From contig BSDZ01000076.1 of NCBI GenBank assembly GCA_030268105.1, positions 1 to 64,000 on the forward strand: DNA of 64,000 bases. The letters are read 5' to 3'. The DNA comes from Volvox africanus (lineage: Eukaryota > Chlorophyta > Chlorophyceae > Chlamydomonadales > Volvocaceae). Both the position numbers and the translations under genes were made by a program. The notes under the pieces were generated by a model that made no database searches, was not told the DNA's origin, and was given only the letters and a program-made list of their open reading frames with translations. Below, one piece after another: positions 1 through 11,051 of this stretch. Numbering within the stretch: position 1 is the stretch's first letter; each line of letters opens with the position of its first letter.

Positions 1-242
1 CCGTGGTTGGACAGATCGATAGACGACAGGGGACGGCGAGGTGTAAACAAATTACACAACGGATCGAAGCAGAGAAGTCCCGTGCGTCCGTCAAACGTGA
101 TACGTCGCGCAATGACTCGCTCGATGTGTCCAAGTACACAAGGCAACAATGCCTTAACGGCTGGCCGTAAGGATGACCACCGACCACGCGTTAGTTCAGA
201 AAACCCAGGTAGAGCCCCCTCCGCAGGAACCCGGGCAAGCCC
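1..242 (-). CDS. pol: Pol N-terminal fragment of element A
   Basis: Continues the gag frame after the gag UAG stop at 243-245 with no further stop in the visible part. It matches the first 80 or so readthrough codons of pol in elements D and E, upstream of the protease. The rest lies outside the window. A UAG followed by GGG separates it from gag, as in every other copy here. Confidence 0.75.
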
Positions 243-1478
243 CTATTTCGGCTGAGGTACAAACGGCGGCATTAGAGGGCAATCCTTCGTAGAATGGCTC
301 TCCGCACACCGTAGACAAACGTTGGCCAATTTTCGACGCTCGAATTCGGAACGATTGCAATTCCATTTTGGCATAAATGTGTCGTCCGTACGAGTACGCT
401 TCGCGTTGGGGTCGGAACGCTGTGCGGCTGCCGACGACGGCGCACCACCACGCTTCCTGTTCCTAGCTGGGTCCGAGCTCGGACCTGCTCCTCCTGTACC
501 ACGGACACCCGAGCTAGCGCCCCCGCGCGCCTTGCGTTGCCCGTTGCTGCGTCGCGTCACGGCAGTAGGCGTGGGGCGGGTCGCGCCGAGGTCCTGGTCG
601 AGAGCTACAGCTTCCCCAAGCGGATCCTGCACTTGCACAGCATTTGCACGAGGGGCAGACTTGACTTCTTCCTCGCCGGCAAGGAGTCGTATCTCCGCGC
701 CCTTAGCAAAAGCGACCAACGCGTCATACGACTTGATCTGCGCTCCAACCAAGTCAGTGGCGCACCATTTAGCCAAAAGTTTCGTTAGGCCTCGCCTAAA
801 CCAAAAGACACGCTCAGATTCGGTGAGGTCAGCAATGGGAGTCACAAGTGCTTCGAAGCGTGACTGGTACGCAGGTACATTTTCATCCCGACGCATGTGG
901 TAGCTACCGGCTGCCAAAGCCTTACGAGCTTCCACATCGCGTGCTTGAACCTCAGTAGCGAATCGTGCGAGCAAAGCGGCGACCAACTCGTCAAAAGTAT
1001 AGCTGCCCCGGGCGTTGGTCCAATTGCGATACCAGTCCTTCACTGCGCCCTCGAGGGTGTTACCAACGAAGAGACACCTGATACCGTCATTATCGCCACC
1101 ATGAACAGCCTGGAGGTACTTTTTAGCGTCACGCACGTACGCACGAGTTGCATCGGCTATGCTATGCCCTGGTGTCTTGTCGGTCAGCGAAATATTGAGC
1201 CTAGGAACGGGAATCGACAATCTCATCACCTCAGGGATGTCATCATGCCCTCGAGCTTGAGGTAATGGCAGAACCCTTGGTCCAGCAGTGTTGTCCATAT
1301 TTGTGTTCACTGCTGAATGCGGCACAATTAAGTGAGCAGGGGTCTGAAGGAAAAGGGGCTCTTGAGTGGCTCGCGTGCCAACAATCTCAAGACCTCTATC
1401 CGGTGCTCTAGCAGCCACAACAAAATCGGGTTGGCTAGCTAGGCTAGTGTGCGGCGTATCGTCGTGTTCCGCGGACAT
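243..1478 (-). CDS. gag: Gag polyprotein of element A (411 aa)
   Basis: Uninterrupted 411-residue ORF, nearly identical to the gag of D and E. The central part (roughly residues 95-235) is the Ty3/gypsy capsid-like region with the landmarks VGNTLEG, DWYRNW and FDELVAALLARFA. Residues about 300-365 are basic and rich in Ser, Gly and Arg, as expected for RNA binding. A single zinc knuckle follows at C388, C391, H395 and C400, spaced C-X2-C-X3-H-X4-C, one residue shorter than the usual X4 spacing. The annotated start is the first ATG of this frame, but two upstream leader exons could extend the N-terminus. The product would package element RNA in virus-like particles. It differs from D mainly by single substitutions. 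Confidence 0.9.
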   Translation of the reverse strand: MSAEHDDTPHTSLASQPDFVVAARAPDRGLEIVGTRATQEPLFLQTPAHLIVPHSAVNTNMDNTAGPRVLPLPQARGHDDIPEVMRLSIPVPRLNISLTDKTPGHSIADATRAYVRDAKKYLQAVHGGDNDGIRCLFVGNTLEGAVKDWYRNWTNARGSYTFDELVAALLARFATEVQARDVEARKALAAGSYHMRRDENVPAYQSRFEALVTPIADLTESERVFWFRRGLTKLLAKWCATDLVGAQIKSYDALVAFAKGAEIRLLAGEEEVKSAPRANAVQVQDPLGEAVALDQDLGATRPTPTAVTRRSNGQRKARGGASSGVRGTGGAGPSSDPARNRKRGGAPSSAAAQRSDPNAKRTRTDDTFMPKWNCNRSEFERRKLANVCLRCAESHSTKDCPLMPPFVPQPK

Positions 1479-1945
1479 GGAACACGAAATGATACCCTAG
1501 GTTTGCGTAATAGAAGCCGACTTCTATCGCAAAGGCAAGAGTACAAAAGCGATTCGGTGAGCCTACCGACAGTACTCTTGAGAAGATTCAGCAAACTCAG
1601 CAAGTAATTGCCCAGCTGAGTCCTGATCTCCGTAGTTTGAGCAATGAGAGTCGCCAACTGGTCCGGACGAAAACCGGTCTCAGTCGCCGCGGCAAGTAAT
1701 GCCGGTGCACTGAGATTACCTGCGACTCAGAGCGTACACTTACACAACAAGTGCAGCAATCTAAGCAAAAGCAATTAAACAATTACAAACCGGAAGCGGC
1801 GGCGTCCAAAACGGCGCGGCCTAAGTCTTCGGCAAAAGTATCTAGCGGTCCTCGTGGTTCGTCGCTGGAACTCGCCATAGAAAGAACCTACTTCCGATTA
1901 GACAAAGAGAGACAGTTAGGCAACGAACCTGTCTCGATACCAAAT

Positions 1946-2761
1946 TGTTGTACCTCTCCTTCGTGTTTGCTCATGCACGTCTGAAGGCTTTCGACACCGA
2001 TGCGCGAGCACTTGCAAGTACAGCAAGGCAAGCGAGAGCAAACAGAGACAGCGGAAGACTTCAAGACGAAGAGAGATATAACTTACAGTCTTACAGATCG
2101 GAATGATGCAATGGACGAAATCGCCGTCAGCGCCGGAAGCGAGCAATCATCACGCGGCGGTGATTAGCGAAGTTCAGGCTTAGCTCGGGCTAAGTAGAAT
2201 AGCGTATAGCAATAGTAATGTAGAACACACAAGTGTTCTCCGGTATCGAATGTCTTCTCTAGCTTAGCCGTCCTCGCATCTGTTATACTCGCAGCATCGC
2301 AATGCCGTACGATTCACATCAGGAGGCCGATCCTAGATGTGACAACCCTACTGCGTCTAGGCGATGTCTACGCATAACAACGTATAAGCCTTTCCGGCAT
2401 TCGCATGATGCAAGGGTCCGGATAACGATATCCGGTTGCAAGGCATGTATCGCGACGAGTGCGGCGCTCTCAACGTGTGCTGTAATGAAGTAATATTATA
2501 TCAAATAATATTACTTATCGTTTCGTAGCACGAGCATAATGCGCACTTCAAGGATTCGGTATTTCATGCATGCTAGGCGGATTTGCCATGATGCGATGTC
2601 GCGATGGATAATGACAACATGCCAGATGCATATATAAATGTATGCGAATACATTTATATCATGCAGATCCATTCATATGTAATGCGTTCATCACAAAAGC
2701 ACTTCGCCTCGTAGGATCGCGTCGACCTACGCGTCGGCGGGAAATGAACCGTAGCACAACA
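1946..2761 (-). repeat. 5' LTR of element A
   Basis: 816 bp running from TGTTGTGC to TACAACA when read on the minus strand. The primer-binding site lies directly to its left (about 1924-1942, minus strand, beginning TGG). It differs from the other subfamily I LTRs by small changes, including a short deletion near its 3' end. Confidence 0.93.
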
Positions 2762-4320
2762 GAGTTCACATAGCGCTTCCCAAAACTTAGACGTGAATTT
2801 ACCGCCGCGATCGGATATCACATTTTTAGGAACGCCGTGTAATCGTACCACATTATCGAAAAATAATCGTGCTGTTTGCTCAGCGGTGCAAGACGAGGTG
2901 CAGGGGGCTAAGTGAACCATCTTGGTCAAACGATCGACCATTACGAACACCGAGTCGTATCCCCCCTCAGTTTTGGGCAGCGCGACTATGAAGTCCATTG
3001 AAACACTTTCCCAAGGGGCATCTGGTATAGGTAAAGGTTGTAATAAACCCTGGCCCTTACCGGATAGTGCTTTATTGCGCTGACATAAACTGCACCTTTG
3101 CACGAAGTTTTCTGCATCCTTCCACACACGCGGCCACCTGAACGAGCGTCATACGAGCCCTGCCAGACGCGTACTTCCAGGATGTCCTGCTAACGGATCC
3201 TCGTGGAACCACGCAAGAATATCGTAGCGCAAAGCGTCGTCGTTCAGTACGATGATTTGTGTGGTCGAACCATCCTTCTGTAGCCACAAATCGTTGTGTT
3301 TGTGCAAATGCTCCACATTACTCGGTGAAGCAAACCATGGATCCGCTTCATACGCCATCTTGAGTCGTTGCGCGAGATCCGCTGCTATCGGCACCTCCTG
3401 ACTGCGCGAACGAGTAACCGGTGCTGCCAAAATCGCAGCATGTAATGATGAATGTTGACTGAGGGCGTCAGCAATATTAATTCTGCCGGCGATATATTCC
3501 CACGTACAGTCGAAACGAGATAAATATTCCATCCACCGGGCTTGTCGTCGGTTAAGCGTGGGGACATTCTGCAAGAATGTCAGCGGTTTGTGGTCAGTCT
3601 TCAGCGTAAAAGGGCTGCCTTCGAGGTAACAGCGCCACTCCTTCAAAGCATGTAGAGCTGCCAACAGCTCCTGCTCTCCGGTTGTATATCGGGTCTCCGC
3701 ACCCGAGAACTTCTTACTCGTGAAGGCGATCGGTTGTCCTTCCTGCAACAATACAGCGCCGCTTCCATGCAGGGAAGCATCCGATACAACTTCAACACGG
3801 AATGGCAACGAGTAATCAGGGAAAGAGAGGGTAACGTCGTCGGCGACGATTCGCTTGAGCTCTTCGAATGCCCGCTGACACACGGGTGTCCAGGCTTCGA
3901 GGAAAGCAAAACCTCCTTTCTTCGTCAAGTTCGTAAGCGGGGCCGCAATAATGGAGTGTTTATTGATAAACTTACGGAAGTAGTTAGTCAAACCCAAGAA
4001 CTGGCGTAGTTCGGTGAGGTTCTGCGGCGCGGGCCACTTGCAAACCACAGCTACTTTCCGTGAGTACATCCTTATTCCAGTGGCCGACACGATGTGGTCC
4101 AAATACTCCACTTGAGGCTGCGCCCAAAAACACTTGGTGTGTTTAGCAAACAATTGCTCCCGCTTCATCACCTCAAGCACGAGCTCGAGATGCTTCAGGT
4201 GCTCCTCACACGTCTTGGAATATATTAAAATATCATCCAAATAACAAACGATGAACCTGTCAATATACGGTCTGAACATGCGATCCATCACTGCTTGAAA
4301 TGTCGCGGGCACATTAGTAA
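2762..4320 (-). pseudogene. pol: Pol of element B, RT to integrase part (decayed)
   Basis: Two open stretches (3149-4312, and the segment ending at 3127) separated by an indel near 3128-3148. Recognisable pieces are the RT catalytic YLDD with the following DILIYS, the RNase H stretch containing VVSDAS, the integrase zinc-finger cysteines CSLC, the first catalytic Asp in SMDF and the second in ISDRGGK. The segment ends at the integrase core, where element A is inserted. Divergence from C, D and E is clearly higher than among those copies, consistent with greater age. Confidence 0.88.
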
Positions 4321-5144
4321 TGTTGTACCTCTCGTTCGCGTTTGCTCATGAGTATCTGCACGTCTGAAGACTATCGACACCGATGCGCGAGCACTTGCAA
4401 GTACAGCAAGGCAAGCGAGAGCAAACAGAGACAGCGGAAGACTTCAAGACGAAGAGAGATATAACTTACAGTCTTACAGATCGGAATGATGCAATGGACG
4501 AAATCGCCGTCAGCGCCGGAAGCGAGCAATCATCACGCGGCGGTGATTAGCGAAGTTCAGGCTTAGCTCGGGCTAAGTAGAGTATCGTATAGCAATAGTA
4601 ATGTAGAACACACAAGTGTTCTCCGGTATCGAATGTCTCGACTAGCTTAGCCGTCCTCGCATCTGTTATACTCACAGCATCGCAGTGCCGTACGATTCAC
4701 ATCAGGAGGCCGATCCTAGATGTGACAACCCTACTGCGTCTAGGCGATGTCTACGCATAACAACGTATAAGCCTTTCCGGCATTCGCATGATGCAAGGGT
4801 CCGGATAACGATATCCGGTTGCAAGGCATGTATCGCGACGAGTGCGGCGCTCTCAACGTGTGCTGTAATGAAGTAATATTATATCAAATAATATTACTTA
4901 TCGTTTCGTAGCACGAGCATAATGCGCACTTCAAGGATTCGGTATTTCATGCATGCTAGGCGGATTTGCCATGATGCGATGTCGCGATGGATAATGACAA
5001 CATGCCAAATGCATATATAAATGTATGCGAATACATTTATATCATGCAGATTCATTCATATGTAATGCGTTCATCACAAAAGCACTTCGCCTTGTAGGAT
5101 CACATCGACCTACGCATCGGCGGGAAACTAACCGTAGCACAACA
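4321..5144 (-). repeat. 3' LTR of element C
   Basis: 824 bp, TGTTGT to ACAACA on the minus strand. The polypurine tract of element C lies immediately to its right (about 5145-5160 read on the minus strand), confirming that this is the 3' LTR. Confidence 0.95.
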
Positions 5145-5203
5145 ATTATCCCCCCTCCCGTATGCAGCGTCCTCGCTGCATCATACAGCATCGACTGCAG
5201 GGG

Positions 5204-8200
5204 TCATTGGGCTTGCGTGGCACGTTTGCGGGCTTCTTCGAGCAGGGGTTTCATGTCCTGTGAGAAGTTGCGTGCCGGTTCCCATGAGTTGTGCTCGTCG
5301 GTATACCCTGTCCACTTAACCAAGTACTCGTGTACTGTTCGCTTACGTCGGTGTCGGCCCACACGACGCGCGCGATAATCTAACACCCGCTCCACATCGT
5401 AAAACTTCTGTTTACCAGCGATCCAGGTCTCGGGAACTGGTTCGATCGCTGCGGGGGCGTTAGAAGGCTCAGGGACGGGTTCCGTACCACGATACGGACG
5501 AACAAGCGATACGTGAAACGTGGGGTGAATGGTCATGTCAGCGGGCAATGCAAGCTCCACAGCCACATTCCCAACCATGCGCATGACAGGATACGGACCA
5601 ATCCAGCGGGGTAAAAGTTTTCGGGATCCGTCGGCCAAGGAACGCAAGTTCTTGGTGCTTAGCAACACGAGTTGCCCTTCCGAAAACGTCACATCCTGCT
5701 TAGATTTGTTATAGTATTCCGTCGTTCGTTGCTGCGCCGCGTCCAAACACGACTTCGCGTCTGTGATTCGGGACATAAAAGACTTGGCAAAAAGTTTAGC
5801 AGCAGGCACGTTCACTTCCAACTCACGCCACACGGGTAGCGCGGGATGAAACCCGTAGTTAAGAAAGAACGGACTTTTGCCTGTAGAGCGATTAACAGCA
5901 TTGTTAAGCGCGAATTCTGCCGCAGTCAAATACGTATCCCAAACGAGTGGTGTGTGACCCGCATAATTGCGCAACATATCACCCAACGTGCGGTTTGTGC
6001 GTTCGGTTTGACCATCAGTCTGCGGGTGATACGCCGTGCTCAGGTTGACGCGCATGCCAACTAGTTTGCAGAGCGCTTCCCAAAACTTAGACGTGAACTG
6101 TCCACCGCGGTCCGAGATCACATTTTTGGGAATCCCGTGTAACCGAACCACATTATCGAAAAACAAACGTGCGGTTTGTTCAGCCGTGCAGGATGATGTG
6201 CATGGTGCTAGGTGAACCATCTTAGTCAGACGATCGACCATTACGAACACCGCATCGTATCCCCCCTCAGTTTTGGGCAGCGCGACTACGAAGTCCATGG
6301 AAACACTTTCCCAAGGCGCATCCGGGACAGGCAACGGTTGCAACAACCCATGGCCCTTACCGGACAAAGCCTTATTGCGCTGGCACAGACTGCATGTCTG
6401 GACGAAGTTCGCCGCATCCTTAGCCAAACGAGGCCACCAAAAGGAACGTTGCACCAAGTCGATCAATCGCTTGCTACCAGGGTGTCCTGCTAACGGGTCC
6501 TCGTGGAACCGCGCAAGGATGTCGTAGCGTAGCGCGTCGTCGTTCGGAATGACGATTTGCGTAGCTGCACCCTCCGTCCGTAGCCAAAGGCCATTCTGCT
6601 TGCGCAGGTTTTCTACATTAGCCGGGTCCGCGAACCAGGCATCTGCGTTGTAGGCAACCTTCAACCGCTCCGCGAGGTCCGTCGCGATCGGCACCTCCTC
6701 GTTATGTGGTCGCACGACGGGCGCTGCCAAAATTGCAGCGTGTAGCGACGGATGTCGACTGAGAGCATCGGCAATATTCAATTTACCAGAAATATACTCC
6801 CAGGTGCAGTTGAACCTAGCTAGATATTCCATCCACCTAGCTTGACGGCGGTTCAACGTCGGAACGCTTTGCAAAAACGTTAGGGGCTTGTGGTCAGTCT
6901 TTAAAGTAAACGGGCGTCCCTCGAGGTAACAGCGCCATTCCTTTAAAGCATGCAGCACGGCCAGAAGCTCCTGTTCCCCGGTGGTGTAGCGAATCTCCGC
7001 ACCAGAAAATTTCTTACTCGTGAAGGCGATCGGTCGCCCTTCCTGTAACAATACAGCGCCGCTTCCAAATATTGAGGCATCAGACACTACCTCAACGCGA
7101 AATGGCAACGAGTAATCAGGGAATGCAAGGGTGACATCTTCGGCAATAATTCGTTTGAGCTCTTCGAATGCCCGCTGGCATTGCGACGTCCACGACTCGA
7201 GCGAAACGAAAACGCCTTTGCGAGTTAAGTTAGTAAGCGGGGCCGCAATGATGGAATATTTTTCAATGAACTTTCAGAAATAATTGGTCAAGCCAAGGAA
7301 CTTACGCAGCTCCGTGAGGTTCTGAGGCGCGGGCCAATCGCGAACCACGGCGACCTTCCGCGGGTCCATCTTCACACCGGTGGCCGACACAATGTGGCCC
7401 AAATATTCCACTTGAGGCTGCGCCCAAAAGCATTTGGCGCGTTTAGCAAACAATTGCTCCCGCCTCATAACGTCGAGCACGAGCCGCAGATGCTCCAAGT
7501 GCTCCTCGCGCGTCTTAGAATATACCAAGATGTCATCCAGGTAGCAAACAACGAACCTGTCGATAAACGGCCTAAACATTCGGTCCATAACCGCCTGAAA
7601 CGTCGCAGGGGCATTAGTCAAACCAAACGATAGGACCGTATACTCAAAGTGACCGAAGGGCGTCCGAAAAGCGGTTTTCGGAATATCAGAGGCAGCGATG
7701 CGAATCTGATTGTAGCCCTGTTGTAAGTCAATTGAGGAAAAATAAGCCGAGCCCTTCAGCTTATCCAACAGGTCGTCAACGCGTGGCAAAGGGTAGCGAT
7801 TTTTCACCGTATTCGCATTCAACCCCCGGTAATCAATGCACATGCGCAAGGTCCCATCCTTCTTACCGACAAACAAAATCGGTGCAGAATACGGGGATGT
7901 GCTGGGGCGTATCATACCCTTCGCGAGCAAATCCGTCACCTGGCGCTTCACCTCGTCCAGTTCCAATGGACTCAACCTGTACATTGGCCGGGCCGTAGGC
8001 TGCGCTCCAGGAATGAGAGGGATTGTGTGATCAACAGGACGCATAGGTGGTAGGCCAGGGATATCTTTAAAGACGTCCTCATACTGCGACAGTAGGGCCT
8101 CAACCTCAGGATCCGCAGAAATCTGCGCGGTGGTGACACAACAGCTCACCCGCGGCCTTAAAAGCAGTCCGTGGGCACCCTTCCGTAACAAACGGACGGC

Positions 8201-8525
8201 CTCCTTACGCCCGACTAGCTCTGGTTCGATTCGCGCAGCCATTGCGGTCACAGCGAAATTAACCATAGGCACCGCCTCAGTTTCGCCCTCCTTTGGTGTG
8301 ACATGTTCGAACGACAGGAAAGGTACCTTAATCGACAGAGTACCCTTGCACATATGCAGGGTTGCGGTCTCCATGTCGATGCGCGCGCGGTACTGTCGTA
8401 ATGTCGACGACCCCATTATGTACGGTGCAGTCTCTGCTAAGCCCTGCAGCACGTACGGCCGGGTCACAACACGCAAAGGGCCTATCGATAGGCTAAGGGT
8501 AATCCTGCCCACGATGGGATGCTTA
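5204..8525 (-). pseudogene. pol: Pol of element C, protease-downstream to chromodomain (nonsense)
   Basis: Covers the RT, RNase H, integrase and C-terminal chromodomain of a D-like pol. One TGA at 7274-7276 interrupts it in the RT connection region, where D reads Arg after NYF. The change is CGA to TGA, the signature of deamination at a CpG. Downstream sequence (5204-7108) is otherwise open, with integrase residues SMDF, ISDRGGQ and QTERTN intact. The 5' end is cut at 8525 by insertion of element D, and the missing protease part resumes at 15997. Confidence 0.92.
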
Positions 8526-9349
8526 TGTTGTGCTACGGTTCATTTCCCGCCGACGCGTAGGTCGACGCGAACCTACGAGGCGAAGTGCTTTTGTGATGAA
8601 CGCATTACATATGAATGAATCTGCATGATATAAATGTATTCGCATACATTTATATATGCATCTGGCATGTTGTCATTATCCATCGCGACATCGCATCATG
8701 GCAAATCCGCCTAGCATGCATGAAATACCGAATCATTGAAGTGCGCATTATGCTCGTGCTACGAAACGATAAGTAATATTATCTGATATAATATTACTTC
8801 ATTAAAGCACACGTTGGGAGCGCCGCACTCGTCGCGATACATGCCCTGCAACCGGATATCGTTATCCGGACCCTTGCATCATGCGAATGCCGGAAAGGCT
8901 TATACGTTGTTATGCGTAGACATCGCCTAGACGCAGTAGGGTTGTCACATCTAGGATCGGCCTCCTGATGTGAATCGTACGGCACTGCGATGCTGCGAGT
9001 ATAACAGATGCGAGGACGGCTAAGCTAGTGGAGACATTCGATACCGGAGAACACTTGGGTGTTCTACATTACTATTACTATACGATACTCTACTTAGCCC
9101 GAGCTAAGCCTGAACTTCGCTAAACACCGCCGCGTGATGATTGCTTGCTTCCGGCACTGACGGCGATTTCGTCCATTGCATCATTCCGATCTGTAAGACC
9201 GTAAGTTATATCTCTCTTCGTCTTGAAGTCTTCCGCTGTCTCTGTTTGCTCTCGCTTGCCTTGCTGTACTTGCAAGTGCTCGCGCATCGGTGTCGATAGT
9301 CTTCAGACGTGCAGATACTCATGAGCAAACGCGAACGAGAGGTACAACA
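8526..9349 (+). repeat. 5' LTR of element D
   Basis: 824 bp from TGTTGTGC to TACAACA. It holds a series of short inverted repeats: 8556-8577, 8632-8651, 8771-8799, 8852-8869, 8946-8972, 9049-9064 and 9093-9108. A TATATA stretch near 8651-8658 is a possible core promoter element. Confidence 0.97.
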
Positions 9350-9352
9350 ATT

Positions 9353-9371
9353 TGGTATCGAGACAGGTTCG
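9353..9371 (+). promoter_or_regulatory. Primer-binding site of element D
   Basis: Begins TGG three bases after the 5' LTR, as expected for annealing to the CCA end of a tRNA. The first bases TGGTATCGAGAC resemble the initiator-Met type primer site used by many Ty3/gypsy elements but do not match it exactly. The same sequence is present in A, B, C (with one extra G), E, F and G. Confidence 0.65.
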
Positions 9372-9416
9372 TTGCCTAACTGTCTCTCTTTGTCTAATCG
9401 GAAGTAGGTTCTTTCT

Positions 9417-9728
9417 ATGGCGAGTTCCAGCGACGAACCACGAGGACCGCTAGATACTTTTGCCGAAGACTTAGGTCGCGCCGTTTTGGACGCCGCCGCT
9501 TCCGGTTTGTAATTGTTTAATTGCTTTTGCTTAGATTGCTGCACTTGTTGTGTAAGTGTACGCTCTGAGTCGCAGGTAATCTCAGTGCACCGGCATTGCT
9601 TGCCGCGGCGACTGAGACCGGTTTTCGTCCGGACCAGTTGGCGACTCTCATTGCTCAAACTACGGAGATCAGGACTCAGCTGGGCAATTACTTGCTGAGT
9701 TTGCTGAATCTTCTCAAGAGTACTGTCG
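9417..9728 (+). CDS. Putative spliced upstream gag exons in the leader of D
   Basis: Two open segments in the gag leader. Exon 1 is 9417-9504, starting at an ATG and coding about 29 residues beginning MASSSDEPRG. Exon 2 is 9576-9728, coding a helical stretch with ATLIAQTTEIRTQL and NYLLSLLNLL. They join in frame if 9505-9575 (starts GT, ends CAG) is removed as a 71-nt intron. Both are present in A, C, E, F and G. Exon 1 differences are mostly synonymous (for example TTA/CTA and GGT/GGC). Exon 2 carries a few amino-acid changes. A second intron from GTAGGC at 9729 to an AG near 9858 could lead into gag at the residues after TPHTSLA. Splicing is inferred; the leader could instead encode a separate small protein or none. 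Confidence 0.35.
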
Positions 9729-9815
9729 GTAGGCTCACCGAATCGCTTTGTACTCTTGCCTTTGCGATAGAAGTCGGCTTCTATTACGCAAACCTAGGGT
9801 ATCATTTCGTGTTCC

Positions 9816-11051
9816 ATGTCCGCGGAACACGACGATACGCCGCACACTAGCCTAGCTAGCCAACCCGATTTTGTTGTAGCTGCTAGAGCACCGGATAGAG
9901 GTCTTGAGACTGTTGGCACGCGAGCCACTCAAGAGCCCCTTTTCCTTCAGACCCCTGCTCACTTAATTGTGCCGCATTCAGCAGTGAACACAAATATGGA
10001 CAACACTGCTGGACCAAGGGTTCTGCCATTACCTCCAGCTCGAGGGCATGATGACATCCCTGAGGTGATGAGATTGTCGATTCCCGTTCCTAGGCTCAAT
10101 ACTTCGCTGACCGACAAGACACCAGGGCATAGCATAGCCGATGCAACTCGTGCGTACGTGCGTGACGCTAAAAAGTACCTCCAAGCTGTTCATGGTGGCG
10201 ATAATGACGGTATCAGGTGTCTCTTCGTTGGTAACACCCTCGAGGGTGCAGCGAAGGACTGGTATCGCAATTGGACCAACGCCCGGGGCAGCTATACTTT
10301 TGACGAGTTGGTCGCCGCTTTGCTCGCACGATTCGCTACTGAGGTTCAAGCACGCGATGTGGAAGCTCGTAAGGTTTTGGCAGCCGGTAGCTACCACATG
10401 CGTCGGGATGAAAATGTACCTGCGTACCAGTCACGCTTCGAAGCACTTGTGACTCCCATTGCTGACCTCACCGAATCTGAGCGTGTCTTTTGGTTTAGGC
10501 GAGGCCTAACGAAACTTTTGGCTAAATGGTGCGCCACTGACTTGGTTGGAGCGCAGATCAAGTCGTATGACACGTTGGTCGCTTTTGCTAAGGGCGCGGA
10601 GATACGACTCCTTGCCGGCGAGGAAGAAGTCAAGTCTGCCCCTCGTGCAAATGCTGTGCAAGTGCAGGATCCGCTTGGGGAAGCTGTAGCTCTCGACCAG
10701 GACCTCGGCGCGACCCGCCCCACGCCTACTGCCGCGACGCGACGCAGCAACGGGCAACGCAAGGCGCGCGGGTGCGCTAGCTCGGGTGTCCGTGGTACAG
10801 GAGGAGCAGGTCCGAGCTCGGACCCAGCTAGGAACAGGAAGCGTGGTGGTGCGCCGTCGTCGGCAGCCGCACAGCGTTCCGACCCCAACGCGAAGCGTAC
10901 TCGTACGGACGACACATTTATGCCAAAATGGAATTGCAATCGTTCCGAATTCGAGCGTCGAAAATTGGCCAACGTTTGTCTACGGTGTGCGGAGAGCCAT
11001 TCTACGAAGGATTGCCCTCTAATGCCGCCGTTTGTACCTCAGCCGAAATAG
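9816..11051 (+). CDS. gag: Gag polyprotein of element D (411 aa)
   Basis: Intact 411-residue gag. It has an acidic and Ser-rich N-terminus, a capsid-like core around residues 95-235 (VGNTLEG, DWYRNW, FDELVAALLARF), a basic Ser/Gly/Arg segment around 300-365, and a zinc knuckle C388, C391, H395, C400 with the unusual X3 spacing before His. The stop is TAG at 11049-11051 and the frame stays open beyond it into pol. The start is the first ATG in frame, but the conserved leader exons upstream suggest the real N-terminus may differ. The product would form the particle shell and bind element RNA. Confidence 0.93.
   Translation: MSAEHDDTPHTSLASQPDFVVAARAPDRGLETVGTRATQEPLFLQTPAHLIVPHSAVNTNMDNTAGPRVLPLPPARGHDDIPEVMRLSIPVPRLNTSLTDKTPGHSIADATRAYVRDAKKYLQAVHGGDNDGIRCLFVGNTLEGAAKDWYRNWTNARGSYTFDELVAALLARFATEVQARDVEARKVLAAGSYHMRRDENVPAYQSRFEALVTPIADLTESERVFWFRRGLTKLLAKWCATDLVGAQIKSYDTLVAFAKGAEIRLLAGEEEVKSAPRANAVQVQDPLGEAVALDQDLGATRPTPTAATRRSNGQRKARGCASSGVRGTGGAGPSSDPARNRKRGGAPSSAAAQRSDPNAKRTRTDDTFMPKWNCNRSEFERRKLANVCLRCAESHSTKDCPLMPPFVPQPK

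Larger units (their letters stand above)
1..2761 (-). mobile_element. Element A: Ty3/gypsy chromovirus-type retrotransposon, 5' part
   Basis: Minus-strand element cut by the left window edge. Reading from its 5' end it shows an LTR, a primer-binding site, an uninterrupted gag and the first codons of pol. It abuts the integrase-coding part of element B at 2761/2762, so it is inserted into that older element. Its own 3' end, and therefore the second copy of the target duplication, lie outside the window. The LTR carries the CCGGATA/TATCCGG and CACATC/GATGTG hairpins that define subfamily I (elements A, C, D, E). Confidence 0.93.

Noticed and set aside
322..903. 193-aa plus-strand ORF opposite gag, repeated opposite every gag copy
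   Set aside because: It is the antisense shadow of the gag reading frame. It recurs only because gag is repeated and shows no independent motif.
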